Below, in pieces: positions 1 through 9,972 of a stretch of 64,000 nucleotides of DNA (position 1 is the first letter of the stretch; each line of letters starts with the position of its first letter). Location: assembly GCA_963731745.1 (NCBI GenBank), contig CAVSWT010000016.1, positions 248,001 to 312,000 of the forward strand, written 5' to 3'. The position numbers were made by a program, and so were the translations under genes. The notes beneath the pieces were generated by a model. That model had not been told where the DNA came from and made no database searches. It worked only from the letters and a program-made list of their open reading frames with translations. Source of the stretch: CAVSWT01 sp963731745. Its GTDB lineage: Bacteria; Bacteroidota; Ignavibacteria; Ignavibacteriales; Ignavibacteriaceae.

Positions 1-1523
1 ACATAATGACTTTTTGTTGAGTCAAAATATGCATATGATGACAAGAATTTAGCAGTTTGAAAAACAAGGTCTTTATATTTTTCAAGAGTCTTATTATTAT
101 GATTTACTCTATAGATTAACTCAGCTAAATAAATGGGATGCGGTTCATTCCAAATTATGAAAGGATTGTTACCCGGACTTTCTCTTCCATCAGGCCCGAC
201 CATTTTTGACCATCTTGCTCCTTCAAACCCTTGCTGCGCAGCGGTTGCTTCAGCATAGGGAAGCGTTTTAATATACCAGCTTAAATTTTTTTCAAGCAAT
301 GAAACTCTATTCCATAAAGCAAAATGAGCCGTATGCCACCAAATCATTTCGGTGTTGTGTTTACCGAACCAAGTATTTAATGTTAAACCTGACTCTTGAG
401 GAGGAAAATTTCCGGCAAATTGAGTCGCTGTTAAGTATTGGGAAAGAACAATTCTTCTTTCAAGTTCATTTGCTCTTGGATCAGTGCTTCCGGAAAAATC
501 AATTGCACCACCATCAGTCCAAAATTTTTTCCAATGATGTTTACTTGCTAATTCAGTTCCCTCAAAGCCTGATATACTTTCATTTAATTTACTTTTTGAA
601 AAGCCAACAGAAAATTCAAACTCATTTTCATTTTGATTAGATACCAATTTGTAATAATGATCTGCTTCTTTTTTAAATTTTAAATTGCCTGTCCAGTTAA
701 CGTAAACAAAATACTTCCCAGTTAAAGTTGTATCAACAGAAGTATCTATTGTCCTTTCAAGAACTGCAGAACTATTTTCACTCTTAATTAATTTAGTGAT
801 ATGAGAATTTTGATTATTCCAGTCGTAAGGAGGATTATTTTTGATTGAATCGATATATCCATAAGGGAATTTTAAAGCAATACTAAGATTACCATTTGAG
901 ATTAATGACGAATTTACTCTTACTGTAATATTATCTTTTGTTGGATTACAAATGGTCGTCACATTAACTTCATTGCCGTCAATTTGAAAATTACTTTCAA
1001 TTTTTCCTTGCCATAAATCAAGTTTTTGAGAAATATTTTTTATATCATTTACTTTCAATTCAGTACCATCATCTTTTTTAAATTCAAATCCAATTTGTCC
1101 TAACGGCTGCCTTTGCGGATTTTCTCTTAACCATTTACCCGCTTCACTGTTGGCGTTTGTTGGATAATCAACTTTTCTACCGTGCACATCATAATTTTTA
1201 AATGCGTTTTCCAATTGATAGTTATTTGGATTTGGGAAAGTATGCCAGCACCAATCTGAAATTATTTGTAATGGAATACCGTTTTTATAATAGTAATTCG
1301 GAAAAGTTTGAAGTCCGGTTATATCAGCAGTAAAAGCAAATCCTCCATTTCCAACAGTAAACGGCGACCAGGGATCAACTTTTTTATTAAATGGATTATG
1401 TCTGTTAACAAGATTATATCTATCGATCTTTTCTGAAGTGCTGCAAACTAAATTTGACAAACAAATTAAGATAAGTAGAAAATAAGATTCTGTTTTAATT
1501 ACAGTAACAAATTTAACTTTCAA
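1..1523 (-). CDS. Six-hairpin glycosidase-like protein, 3' end cut by window edge
   Basis: About 507 residues can be read on the minus strand before the window ends, so the C-terminus is missing. The N-terminus has a hydrophobic stretch ending near a Cys (LSNLVC), suggesting an exported protein or lipoprotein. The mature part begins with DPWSPFTVGNGGFAF and ITGLQTFP, a signature I recall from uncharacterised (alpha/alpha)6 'six-hairpin' glycosidases of Bacteroidetes. Further on, TWFGKHNTEMIWWH and FEGARWSKM resemble the helical-barrel core. The start is a TTG at 1521-1523, because in-frame stops lie just upstream and no ATG is available; no clear Shine-Dalgarno is seen. It follows the PL1 gene by 44 bases, so it is probably the last visible gene of the pectin operon. 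The family call is from memory; substrate unknown. Confidence 0.7.
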   Translation of the reverse strand, partial: MKVKFVTVIKTESYFLLILICLSNLVCSTSEKIDRYNLVNRHNPFNKKVDPWSPFTVGNGGFAFTADITGLQTFPNYYYKNGIPLQIISDWCWHTFPNPNNYQLENAFKNYDVHGRKVDYPTNANSEAGKWLRENPQRQPLGQIGFEFKKDDGTELKVNDIKNISQKLDLWQGKIESNFQIDGNEVNVTTICNPTKDNITVRVNSSLISNGNLSIALKFPYGYIDSIKNNPPYDWNNQNSHITKLIKSENSSAVLERTIDTSVDTTLTGKYFVYVNWTGNLKFKKEADHYYKLVSNQNENEFEFSVGFSKSKLNESISGFEGTELASKHHWKKFWTDGGAIDFSGSTDPRANELERRIVLSQYLTATQFAGNFPPQESGLTLNTWFGKHNTEMIWWHTAHFALWNRVSLLEKNLSWYIKTLPYAEATAAQQGFEGARWSKMVGPDGRESPGNNPFIIWNEPHPIYLAELIYRVNHNNKTLEKYKDLVFQTAKFLSSYAYFDSTKSHY

Positions 1524-1567
1524 TAAATTTTATCATCTATATTTGAATATTGTTGAACTGAAGATAT

Positions 1568-2980
1568 TTATTTTAACATGACTATTTTTTCCGCAACAGA
1601 ATAATCATCTGAACTCATTTTTACAATATAGATTCCACTCGCTGATGCATTGCCTTCATTATCTTTCCCATTCCATGTTAATTTATATTCACCTGCATTT
1701 AAATATTTGTTTACTAAATTTTTTATTAACTGACCTTTAGCGTTATAAACATTTATTTCAACATTTTCATTTTTATTTAACCGATATGCAATTGTTGTAC
1801 TTGGATTAAAAGGATTAGGATAATTTTGCTTTAGCTCGAATGACCGAGGCAAACTTTCTGAGAATTCAGAATTGTTAACGCTTGTAGTTAAATATAATTT
1901 TCCTGAACCTGCTCCATCTTTTACAATTGTTGGTATATCTGCTGTACTATCCAGTGAATATGAGTAATATTGAGAAGGATCAAATGCGATATTGGTTGAA
2001 GCACTCGTTCCGCATTCAACAAAAATATTATTTCTTTCTAGTAAATCTCCGGGCGGCGAGTTTCCTTCTTGAATTTTAGTTGGATTTTTTACTTTATCAA
2101 AATAACTTCCCTCAACTAAAACCTTTGCACCATCTGTAGAAGCAATTCCATAATCTATTCCGTAAGGATTCCCTTTGCTGCCATTATAGTAATTATTGTA
2201 TACATGACATTCAGTATGCCTGACTCTCGGATGACGTGAAAAAGTTCCTTCAAACCAATTATGATGATAAGTAGTTTTTAATTGGCCCATTTCCTCAGAA
2301 TTGCCGTCTGTAAATCCAAGCAGACAAGTTTTTCGATGATTATAAAAGTGATTCCATGAAATCGTAATGAAACTTGAACGATGAGAAATATCTAACAAAC
2401 CGTCATGATTTTTTCCGTTAGGATCAATTTCAGGTGAATCTGAAAACGTGCAATGGTCTACCCAAATGTGATGAGTGAAACCTGAACTTGTTGTATTAAT
2501 TGTAATGCAATCGGGTTTACTATTTCTGAATTCAATGTTTCGCACAATTATATTTCTACTGTTTGTAATAGCCAATCCCAATCCATCAAATAAAACTTTA
2601 GCTCTAATTCCGATGATGGTTAAATCGTAAACTCCTTTTGCCACTAATTGATCAGAGCCTTTAATTGTATCTTCTATGATTATCACTATAGGAGGAAATT
2701 TTTTGGTATTCTTATCATCTCTTCGTCCATCTAAAAATGTTTGAAAAGAAGCTTGATCAGTAAATTGAATTGTGTCGCCGCCATTCCCGCCTGTTGTTCC
2801 ATGATTCCCTAATGTATCAATTGATGCAAAGCCGATTGGAGACTCTTCAAACGCTTTTAATTTGTAATTATGATTGCTGCTTTGAGAGAAAGATAAATTA
2901 AAACCGATTAATAAAATTATTGATAGAAATCCTATTTCTTTTTTTCCAAGTGTAAGAGAATATTTAATCTTGTCCCTCAA
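1568..2980 (-). CDS. PL1-family pectate lyase with T9SS sorting domain
   Basis: Predicted to cleave polygalacturonan by beta-elimination at the cell surface. A signal peptide (hydrophobic residues about 17-32, ending FSQS) is followed by a parallel beta-helix. WVDH at residues 173-176, DGLLDISHRSSFITISWNHF around 193-212 and RHPRVR at 249-254 are the conserved PL1 blocks, the last carrying the expected catalytic Arg. The C-terminal about 90 residues form a type-A T9SS domain starting with QNYPNPFNP at 385-393 and ending in Leu-Lys, so the enzyme should be secreted and anchored outside. It starts 3 bases after the GH28 stop, which argues for one transcript. Family assignment is firm; the exact pectin form attacked is not known. 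Confidence 0.93.
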   Translation of the reverse strand: MRDKIKYSLTLGKKEIGFLSIILLIGFNLSFSQSSNHNYKLKAFEESPIGFASIDTLGNHGTTGGNGGDTIQFTDQASFQTFLDGRRDDKNTKKFPPIVIIIEDTIKGSDQLVAKGVYDLTIIGIRAKVLFDGLGLAITNSRNIIVRNIEFRNSKPDCITINTTSSGFTHHIWVDHCTFSDSPEIDPNGKNHDGLLDISHRSSFITISWNHFYNHRKTCLLGFTDGNSEEMGQLKTTYHHNWFEGTFSRHPRVRHTECHVYNNYYNGSKGNPYGIDYGIASTDGAKVLVEGSYFDKVKNPTKIQEGNSPPGDLLERNNIFVECGTSASTNIAFDPSQYYSYSLDSTADIPTIVKDGAGSGKLYLTTSVNNSEFSESLPRSFELKQNYPNPFNPSTTIAYRLNKNENVEINVYNAKGQLIKNLVNKYLNAGEYKLTWNGKDNEGNASASGIYIVKMSSDDYSVAEKIVMLK

Positions 2981-2983
2981 ATT

Positions 2984-4639
2984 TTATTTAACAGTTATAA
3001 CATTTTTATCTAAACCATCAGCTAGTTTTATCTGCTGACTCGTTTCAGCGATTGAAGTATTTTCAATTAATATTGCTTTAGATTCTTTACCTGAGACATT
3101 CATAAATTCAGTTATGCTTGCCGGATAATTGATTTTATTTAAAGAAAAATCAGAACTTTCATCCAATGTAAATACAGGTGACGATTGTGGGACAATCTCA
3201 ACATTTTCCAACTTAAATCCTTTTGCATATTTTGACTTGAAACCTCTATTTGAAGAAATATATGAGTTTGTAATTTTTATATTTTGTATCGGCATTTCAG
3301 GCAATCCGTCTGCTGAGACAGCTGTTGCCGCACCATCACAATAAATGCTGTCAATAAAAATATTTTTGAAAATTGGTGTTCTTTCATCTACCTTAGCTGC
3401 TTTCAAATTTCCTTTGGAATTTTCATAATAAGTATTAAATAAAATTGCTTCGTTTATAATATCCTTCATATAAATATTTTTTACGAAAATATTATCAACC
3501 AATCCGCCTCTGCCTCTTGAACTTTTAAACCTAAGCCCAATATCAGCACCAATGAAATCGCAATTGTTCACATAAATATTATGCATTCCTCCGTATGTTT
3601 CGCTGCCTGTTACGAATCCTCCATGGGCATGGTAAACAACGCAATCAGCAATAACAATATTTTGCAGAGCGGGTTCATTAGGAGTTTTTGATTTCCCGGA
3701 TTTCATACAAATACCGTCATCTCCGGCAGTAATTGTGCAATTGTAAACCAAAACATTTTTACACATCCCGATATCAATCGCATCACCATTCTGCGCCCAG
3801 TATTCATTATTTACTTTGACGTTTCTGACAACAAGGTCTTCACAATATATTGGATTAAAAGCAAAGCTTGGAGAATTCTGAAATGTAACTCCATCAACTA
3901 AAATATTTTTACAGTTGATTAATGAAACTAATCTTGGACGAAGCGCATCTCTATAAAGAAGTAAATCATCTGTGGTAATATCGTTCTTATTTTTTTTCAT
4001 TTGCGAAAGCTCTTCGATTCCATCACGCGCAGCTTTTGAAGGATACCAAATTGAATTATCATCATTTGTCACGCCGCCAGAATTTACAAACTTTTTCCAA
4101 AGCGAAGAATTAACTTTAGATTTTTTAAGAGGTCTCCAGGTAGTTCCATTTCCATCTATTAATCCTTCACCAATAATAGCAATGTTTTCCAGATTAAATC
4201 CATAAACCGGTGGAGCAACAATATATCCCCCTCTTGGACTGCTGATAATTGGATAATCTTTGTGATCCGGACTAAATAAAATCAAAGCACCTCTTTCAAC
4301 ATTAAAATTTATATTGCTTTTTAATTCAATTGGCCCGGTAAGCCATAAACCTGGTGGAACAATAACTTTTCCACCACCCGCTTCGGAACAGCTATTAATA
4401 GCTTTTTTGAAAGCATCAGTATTCATTGTATGTCCGTCACCAATTGCGCCAAAATCTTTTATATTAAAAGTTTTGTTTTGAAAAGAAGGAAGATGAATTT
4501 GAAAACTATTAAATGGTAAATTTTTTAAGTGATTGTTTACTTCTACTTGGAGACTTGATTGAGAATAAAGGTTAGTAAAAAATAGAAAAGGAAATATTAT
4601 TAATAGCATATTTTTCTTAATGAATAATTTTTGTTTCAT
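2984..4639 (-). CDS. GH28 polygalacturonase-like glycoside hydrolase
   Basis: Predicted to hydrolyse alpha-galacturonic linkages of pectin. An N-terminal signal peptide (to about residue 27, YSQS) precedes a right-handed beta-helix beginning FNIKDFGAIGDG. The GH28 catalytic signature is visible: NGDAID at 284-289, AGDDGICMKSG with paired Asp 307-308, HAHGGFVTGSE with His-Gly 339-340, and GLRFKSS with the substrate-binding Arg/Lys near 370-372. Unlike the two PL1 lyases it has no T9SS tail, so a periplasmic site is likely (inference). At 551 residues it is longer than minimal polygalacturonases, with an insert around 165-240. It could be an exo-acting or rhamnogalacturonan-active GH28. A second Met at residue 11 is an alternative start. 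Confidence 0.93.
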   Translation of the reverse strand: MKQKLFIKKNMLLIIFPFLFFTNLYSQSSLQVEVNNHLKNLPFNSFQIHLPSFQNKTFNIKDFGAIGDGHTMNTDAFKKAINSCSEAGGGKVIVPPGLWLTGPIELKSNINFNVERGALILFSPDHKDYPIISSPRGGYIVAPPVYGFNLENIAIIGEGLIDGNGTTWRPLKKSKVNSSLWKKFVNSGGVTNDDNSIWYPSKAARDGIEELSQMKKNKNDITTDDLLLYRDALRPRLVSLINCKNILVDGVTFQNSPSFAFNPIYCEDLVVRNVKVNNEYWAQNGDAIDIGMCKNVLVYNCTITAGDDGICMKSGKSKTPNEPALQNIVIADCVVYHAHGGFVTGSETYGGMHNIYVNNCDFIGADIGLRFKSSRGRGGLVDNIFVKNIYMKDIINEAILFNTYYENSKGNLKAAKVDERTPIFKNIFIDSIYCDGAATAVSADGLPEMPIQNIKITNSYISSNRGFKSKYAKGFKLENVEIVPQSSPVFTLDESSDFSLNKINYPASITEFMNVSGKESKAILIENTSIAETSQQIKLADGLDKNVITVK

Positions 4640-4692
4640 TTAATAATTTATAATCGAAAAGTATTTAAACAGCGCTTTTGAATTTTGATTTT

Positions 4693-5676
4693 TTACTTTT
4701 GACCTTTTAAAGTTCTATTTAAAAAGTTTAAAGTATAATCAAATGTTTTCTCAAACCAGGGATCAAAAAACCAGAAAGTATGAATAGTGCCTTCCAACGT
4801 ACGAACTTCAGAATAAATTTTATAACTATCCAATCTTTTAATCATTTCATCACGTCCCGCATGAAAACGCGGCTGACCGCTGTTTATAAAAAGTATTGGA
4901 GGTGTATTTTTATCAACATGATTTATTGGACTTGCCTCTTTCCATATTTCCGGATTTTCTTTTGGAGAAGCACCGAACCATAAATGAGCAGCACTGGGCT
5001 TGCCGGATTTCTTATACAGCTCTTCAGAACCTTTTCCAAAATAATCCAGTACACCATCTATATCTATAACCGCTTGTACACTGCTGGAATAATTATTATT
5101 TCCTTCATTGCCCTCAAATTTTTTATTTCCATTTGTTGTCCCGATTAAAGCAGCAAGATGTCCTCCGGCTGAGCAGCCGTAAATTGCAATGCGATTAGAA
5201 TCGATTTTAAATTTAGAAGCATTTGCCCGCATCCATCTAATTGAAGATTTAATATCATAAACCGCAGCTGGATACAATGCTTCTGTTGAAAGCCGATATT
5301 CTATTGCAGCGGTTACAAAACCATTTACTGCAAGCTGCTCTGCCATCGGAACTAATAGTGACTTGTCACCGGAGCTCCATCCGCCTCCATGCACGAGTAC
5401 AATTCCAGGAATTAATTTCTGAGATTTCACAGGATAAAAAATGTCTAAGTATAATTTTCTTTCACCAATTTTAGCGTAAACAATATTTTTTTCTTCTTTA
5501 ATATTTTTAGGAAGGTTCGGTTGTATTAACTTCGCATCCGGAAACTTTTTGTGCATTTTGGAAACAACACTCTGAATGTTGTATGAAGTATCTTTTTCGC
5601 TTTTAGTTATATGGTCTTTATCTTGTGAAAATAAACAGATACAGTATATAAATAGAAATAAAAAAGTATTAAGCAT
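4693..5676 (-). CDS. Alpha/beta-hydrolase carbohydrate esterase
   Basis: A secreted 327-residue esterase of the BD-FAE/alpha-beta hydrolase type, expected to remove acetyl or feruloyl groups from plant polysaccharide. After a short signal peptide (LFIYCICLFSQ) come an oxyanion-hole HGGGWSSGD near residue 97, the nucleophile elbow GCSAGGH near residue 168, and a C-terminal GTIHTFWFF supplying the catalytic His. SILFINSGQ-like strand sequence (PPILFINSGQ) lies before the acid region. It sits between GH28 and GH31 genes in the same orientation (53 and 15 base gaps), which supports a role in deacetylating pectin or xylan fragments. Substrate cannot be settled from sequence alone. Confidence 0.85.
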   Translation of the reverse strand: MLNTFLFLFIYCICLFSQDKDHITKSEKDTSYNIQSVVSKMHKKFPDAKLIQPNLPKNIKEEKNIVYAKIGERKLYLDIFYPVKSQKLIPGIVLVHGGGWSSGDKSLLVPMAEQLAVNGFVTAAIEYRLSTEALYPAAVYDIKSSIRWMRANASKFKIDSNRIAIYGCSAGGHLAALIGTTNGNKKFEGNEGNNNYSSSVQAVIDIDGVLDYFGKGSEELYKKSGKPSAAHLWFGASPKENPEIWKEASPINHVDKNTPPILFINSGQPRFHAGRDEMIKRLDSYKIYSEVRTLEGTIHTFWFFDPWFEKTFDYTLNFLNRTLKGQK

Positions 5677-5691
5677 TAGAAAATTTTTTTA

Positions 5692-7938
5692 TTATTTAAC
5701 AAGAACCTCAATAATAGCTTGAGTTTCTTTTTTCAAATCAGTTTCAACTATTCCTTTATCCTCATCCCAATTATATTTTACTCGTGAACCATTAATTGAA
5801 ACTGATTTAGGTTCGGTTTCTAATTTTATATTTAGTCTAGAATTCGATTTTAAAGGATCAATTTTCAAAAATATTTTTCCACTTTCGTTTGTCATCGAAA
5901 TAATTTTTTCTTTATCAGAATCATTTAAATCAATATAATTATAAGTCGTTTTCTCACCGGAAACTCCAGGGAAAAGATGAATAGATAATTCTTCATTAAC
6001 ATTATCATTCCAAATTTTATCACTGCCTTGATAAATATTTCCAGTGACATAAATTGAATTACTTTTTACAAAGACCGGAATTTTATCCATGGGGAGAGAG
6101 ATATCAATTGATTTACCACCTGCATAAATTTTTAATAAATTATTGAAATCATACCATTTTCCTTTTGGTAAATAAACACTTCTAGAATTTGTTGAATCAT
6201 AAATTGGAGCGACTAAAAATGCGTTGCCAAAAAGATATTCATCCCAAATATCATAAGTGTTTTTATCATCAAAATATTCGTAAGCTAATGGCTTCATCAT
6301 CACACCATTTTTGTATGAAGTGTTTGAAGCAGAATAAATATATGGCAGCATTTCCATTCTCTGCACACAAGTTTCTCTAAAAATATCCTGAAGCTTTTCA
6401 CTATACTTCCAAGGCGGCCTGTCTTTTCCTTTTCCGCCTGAATGATCCAATTTAATTTCAAACATTCCGCTCCATGTTCCAAACTGCAGCCATCTTGCAT
6501 ATAAGTCTTCAGAAATCCAGCCGCCTAAATATCCGCCGACATCTGAACCCCAAACAGGGAATCCCATAAATCCGCAGCGAATTGCGTTAGCCATATTACC
6601 AGCTAATCCATCCCAGCTTGAGCGGGAATCGCCTCCCCATAAGGCGCTTAAATAAGGCTGCGTTCTGTGAAAAGCTGCGCGTGCAAAATTAAATTCATCT
6701 TTTCCATAAGCTTCTTTTAAAAATTGATCGATAACTTTTGCATACAAATAAATATATTTATTTCTGTGTTCAGCAAAAGGAGTTTTGTCATACCACATTG
6801 CATATTCAGGAAATTCTTCATCAGCACGATCCATTTTATGTCCACGTACATTTACAGAATACAAATTTTCTTTCAGACGTTTTTCAAATTCTTTTATTGC
6901 GTCGGGATTAGATAAATCTATATAGCCTTTAAAGTTCGGTAGAAGTCCCGGAAAATCTTTATCTGCTAATGTAAGCGGTCCAACCCAGGTTAAAAATTGC
7001 ACATTGTATTTATTATTCAACTCACCAATCCATTCATTTGGATTAGAAAATTTTTCATTGAAATCCATCTTTGACCATTCATGCGCACCATTGCTATAAG
7101 GACGGTCAACCATAAATGCTGTTAAAGGAATTTTCATATCAGCCATTTTTTGCGCGTCATCTAGTACATCTTTTTTCCCGTTTTTATCTTCGTCGCGCCA
7201 GATTATTGGTCCGCATGCCCAAATAGGAATGTACTTTGGATTTCCAATTATCGAATAATAAGATTTAAGAATTTCATCTCCGCTTGTTCCGTATATAATA
7301 TACCAATCAAGCTTACCGGTTCGATGATAAAGTTCGGTTGTTCCATTTATTGCAAATCTATATTGACCTTTTGCAAATGAATCAAAAAAAGAAGCATACC
7401 CGCCGCTGCTCATATAAAATGCTGACCACGCCGAAGCATAATTTTCATGATATTGATTTGCATCTCCAAGAACATCAACATCAACTACTTTTCCTCTTAA
7501 GTCAGGACTTTTTTCATTATTAGGATAAAGAGGTTCAAGCACACCAAAATAATGTTCGTTCAAATCATTTAGCTGAATTGTAATATTCTTTGACCATTTT
7601 GAATCACAAAAAAATCTTAAACCATTTTCAAATTTTGATATTGTAATTGTATCAATCAAGTCTTCCCCACTACCTTGATACTCAGCAACCCCGGGATATA
7701 CGAATTTCAATTTAGCTGCATTCTCATTATTGCTTAATACTGAAATTGATTTCGGAGCCGTGAAATTAAAATTAATAGATGCAACATCTACTAATTCTTT
7801 TTCGGAGGTTGAAATAATTAAATGCCCATTAACTAATTTTAATTGAAGGCCATTGCCTTCAAATAAATTTTGTGGGAATATATTTTGTATTCCAACAAAA
7901 ATTATTGCGATAAATAATAAAGTGAATGTTTTCTTCAT
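5692..7938 (-). CDS. GH31 family alpha-glycosidase (alpha-xylosidase/alpha-glucosidase type)
   Basis: A 748-residue exported GH31 enzyme with signal peptide (first about 22 residues, IFPQ). An N-terminal beta-sandwich is followed by the catalytic barrel: ACGPIIWRDE near 241, AFMVDRPYSNG near 274, and HKMDRADE with the likely nucleophile Asp370. WGGDSRSSW carries the likely acid/base Asp437, and GFPVWGSDVGGYLGG lies near 457. The C-terminal beta domains end in VLVK with no T9SS tail. GH31 enzymes release alpha-linked xylose or glucose from oligosaccharides, so xyloglucan-derived isoprimeverose or a pectin side chain are possible substrates. The gene lies within the pectin operon, 9 bases downstream of the SGNH esterase stop. 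Family sure, substrate unsure. Confidence 0.92.
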   Translation of the reverse strand: MKKTFTLLFIAIIFVGIQNIFPQNLFEGNGLQLKLVNGHLIISTSEKELVDVASINFNFTAPKSISVLSNNENAAKLKFVYPGVAEYQGSGEDLIDTITISKFENGLRFFCDSKWSKNITIQLNDLNEHYFGVLEPLYPNNEKSPDLRGKVVDVDVLGDANQYHENYASAWSAFYMSSGGYASFFDSFAKGQYRFAINGTTELYHRTGKLDWYIIYGTSGDEILKSYYSIIGNPKYIPIWACGPIIWRDEDKNGKKDVLDDAQKMADMKIPLTAFMVDRPYSNGAHEWSKMDFNEKFSNPNEWIGELNNKYNVQFLTWVGPLTLADKDFPGLLPNFKGYIDLSNPDAIKEFEKRLKENLYSVNVRGHKMDRADEEFPEYAMWYDKTPFAEHRNKYIYLYAKVIDQFLKEAYGKDEFNFARAAFHRTQPYLSALWGGDSRSSWDGLAGNMANAIRCGFMGFPVWGSDVGGYLGGWISEDLYARWLQFGTWSGMFEIKLDHSGGKGKDRPPWKYSEKLQDIFRETCVQRMEMLPYIYSASNTSYKNGVMMKPLAYEYFDDKNTYDIWDEYLFGNAFLVAPIYDSTNSRSVYLPKGKWYDFNNLLKIYAGGKSIDISLPMDKIPVFVKSNSIYVTGNIYQGSDKIWNDNVNEELSIHLFPGVSGEKTTYNYIDLNDSDKEKIISMTNESGKIFLKIDPLKSNSRLNIKLETEPKSVSINGSRVKYNWDEDKGIVETDLKKETQAIIEVLVK

Positions 7939-7947
7939 AAAATAGAT

Positions 7948-8604
7948 TTAATTGTTAAGTTTATTTAAACCTTCCCAAACAGCATCTGCAATTTGTTTTT
8001 GGCCGGTTGTATCAGGATGAACACCATCTACATAATTTTGAGGAGACACAGCATTTAGCAGAGATATAAATCCCAAAGAATCTTCCTTAGCTAATTCATT
8101 ATATCTCTTTTCGAGTTTAACAAGAGAATTTTTTGTGTTCTCATTATATTTTTTACCAATATTTATTTCATTCATAGTTTCAAGACTTATATCTACAGGA
8201 GCTAAAATTACAATTTTAGTTTTTTCATTTGTCTTTTTAATTTCATTTACCATCCATTTCATGTTTTCAACACAGGTATTAACCATACTATCATTACCGT
8301 TTTTTAAATCATTTACACCAAGAAAAATTAAAAAATAATCAGCAGCCTGGTTTTTTTTCAGAACCGGAATGAGTTCTTCTTTATCAGAAGTCTTTCTGCC
8401 GCTTCGTCCGGCATTTACAAAATTAATATTTTTATGCTCTTTCGATAAATAATAAACCCAGCTATGTTCATCAACCAAAGCACCATAGGTAATTGAATCA
8501 CCAAAGCAAACAACATTGCCTTTGATCTCATCTTTTATAATCAATCCTGAAAAAGCAAAGAATATTAAAACTACCATTAAAACAAATATAAATTTTATTT
8601 TCAT
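7948..8604 (-). CDS. SGNH/GDSL hydrolase, rhamnogalacturonan acetylesterase-like
   Basis: A 218-residue SGNH esterase, with block I GDSITYG (catalytic Ser), an NAGRSG block, block III GVND, and block V DGVHP providing the Asp-His pair. An N-terminal hydrophobic segment (FVLMVVLIFFAFSGLII) suggests export or membrane anchoring. I choose the ATG at 8604 rather than the longer frame to 8667. That ATG overlaps the stop of the upstream PL10 gene as ATGA, and an AAGGAG ribosome site sits just before it inside the upstream gene. The overlap implies translational coupling. By context it probably removes acetyl groups from pectin or rhamnogalacturonan; other acyl substrates are possible. Confidence 0.88.
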   Translation of the reverse strand: MKIKFIFVLMVVLIFFAFSGLIIKDEIKGNVVCFGDSITYGALVDEHSWVYYLSKEHKNINFVNAGRSGRKTSDKEELIPVLKKNQAADYFLIFLGVNDLKNGNDSMVNTCVENMKWMVNEIKKTNEKTKIVILAPVDISLETMNEINIGKKYNENTKNSLVKLEKRYNELAKEDSLGFISLLNAVSPQNYVDGVHPDTTGQKQIADAVWEGLNKLNN

Positions 8605-9749
8605 TCTACTCTCCTTAACCATGTTGGAAATACATCTAAAACTTTTTGAGGTTCGTAAGTGTACCACGTGTATCCGTCCCGTCTTTCTCTTCCGACCTCT
8701 GAAAGTGAATCCACCGGAATGCCGTCACGGTCTGTGAAAAAAGGTTTGTTATCTTTCAAGGAATAAAAACGCGCCCATATCGGCGGAGCTGTTGAATCGC
8801 TTACTACTATTTTATCAGTATTAGATTTACGATATTTAAATTTGATTTCAGGAGCTTGAATACGTTTAACTCTAATACCCATTACTTCAGATTCCTTAAA
8901 CCAATCAACTGCGTTTTTTACTGAGTTAATTATTTTTGTGCTTGGTTGCTCAATATCCATTAACAGCAAAACTATTCCTGTACTTTCTTCTCCGCATTTT
9001 GAAGGCAGTTCAAAAGTTCTTGCATGCTGGGGATGAAAATCTACGTTATCATGCTGCTGGCACCAAACGGTTGGTTTTCCGTTTTCGACTATCTGGCATT
9101 TTAAAATGCAATCGATGCTTTTATCAAAAGCCTTTCTTACTTTTTTTTGAAGATCCTTGTCAACAAATGAGTAATATGGTTTATGCTGAACAATATGATG
9201 CAAGACATTCATGATCCCTACCATAGCATCATCATTAAACGTAATATATTTTCTGTAACCGCTCGTATCAGGATAAAACTGCGGCCAGCCGCCATTAGCA
9301 TATTGTGCGTTTAAAATATATATAATTCCATGCAGGCAAGCATTTTTATATTTTTCATCATTGAGTTGAGTAAAAGCTTTTGCTAGATATTCCACATGCG
9401 AATAAGTAGCCCCGTTATCAAAACCAGTATGTAGCGAATCTCTTCCTTCTTTTATAATTGCTTTTTGTTTTTCTGTTAAGATGGCAAGCATATCATAATT
9501 TTTCGGCCAGCCGCCGTTCTTTTGCTGATACAATAAAATATTATCCGCAATTCCTTTTACTTGAGAAGGATCGTATCTTTTTTGATCCGGGAGAGGAAGA
9601 AAGGCTTGAGCGTTATCGGTTATATCGTACCAATGATGTGCACTGTCAAAGAATCCGGAAATGTCCATTTCATTTTTAATATTATTATTCGTTTGCCCAA
9701 GTAATAATGGCGAGAAAATTAATAAAGTAGCAATCAATAAAATGTTCAT
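8601..9749 (-). CDS. PL10-family pectate lyase
   Basis: A secreted pectate lyase of the (alpha/alpha)3 PL10 family. Conserved blocks are QKNGGWPKNYD near the N-terminus, FDNGATYSHVEYLAKAF, ANGGWPQFYPD, ITFNDDAMVGIMNVL, and a C-terminal GRERRDGYTWY. The frame extends to a TTG at 9803, but the ATG at 9749 gives a clean signal peptide (MNILLIATLLIFSPLLLGQ) and is preferred. It has no T9SS tail, so it may act in the periplasm on imported oligogalacturonides, in contrast to the surface PL1 enzymes. It is the first gene of the pectin operon and its stop overlaps the SGNH start. The region upstream to 10019 holds a terminator hairpin for the preceding cassette. Confidence 0.92.
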   Translation of the reverse strand: MNILLIATLLIFSPLLLGQTNNNIKNEMDISGFFDSAHHWYDITDNAQAFLPLPDQKRYDPSQVKGIADNILLYQQKNGGWPKNYDMLAILTEKQKAIIKEGRDSLHTGFDNGATYSHVEYLAKAFTQLNDEKYKNACLHGIIYILNAQYANGGWPQFYPDTSGYRKYITFNDDAMVGIMNVLHHIVQHKPYYSFVDKDLQKKVRKAFDKSIDCILKCQIVENGKPTVWCQQHDNVDFHPQHARTFELPSKCGEESTGIVLLLMDIEQPSTKIINSVKNAVDWFKESEVMGIRVKRIQAPEIKFKYRKSNTDKIVVSDSTAPPIWARFYSLKDNKPFFTDRDGIPVDSLSEVGRERRDGYTWYTYEPQKVLDVFPTWLRRVE

Positions 9750-9972
9750 AAAACTTTTTTGAATAATAAAATTGTATGTGTAGAAAATATAAAACTGGTT
9801 CAAATATCCGAATAAATTAGGTAACTGAAATTACGCAAATGAATGTTCTGGTAATATTGTAAGGAGCGAAATATCTCAAATTGTTCAAACTTATAAGCCT
9901 TTAGAGTCTTCACTTCGTTCAGAGTGTCAGTTTTGCGTACCTTCAATTAGGTAAGTAAAAACCAAAGGATAT

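Noticed and set aside
299..640. Plus-strand open frame of 113 codons
   Set aside because: It overlaps the clearly coding minus-strand glycosidase-like gene and has no homology features, so it is a shadow frame.
9901..9930. Short CACTTCGTTCAGAGTG-like stretch resembling dispersed intergenic repeats
   Set aside because: Only one copy is seen in the window, so a repeat cannot be supported.
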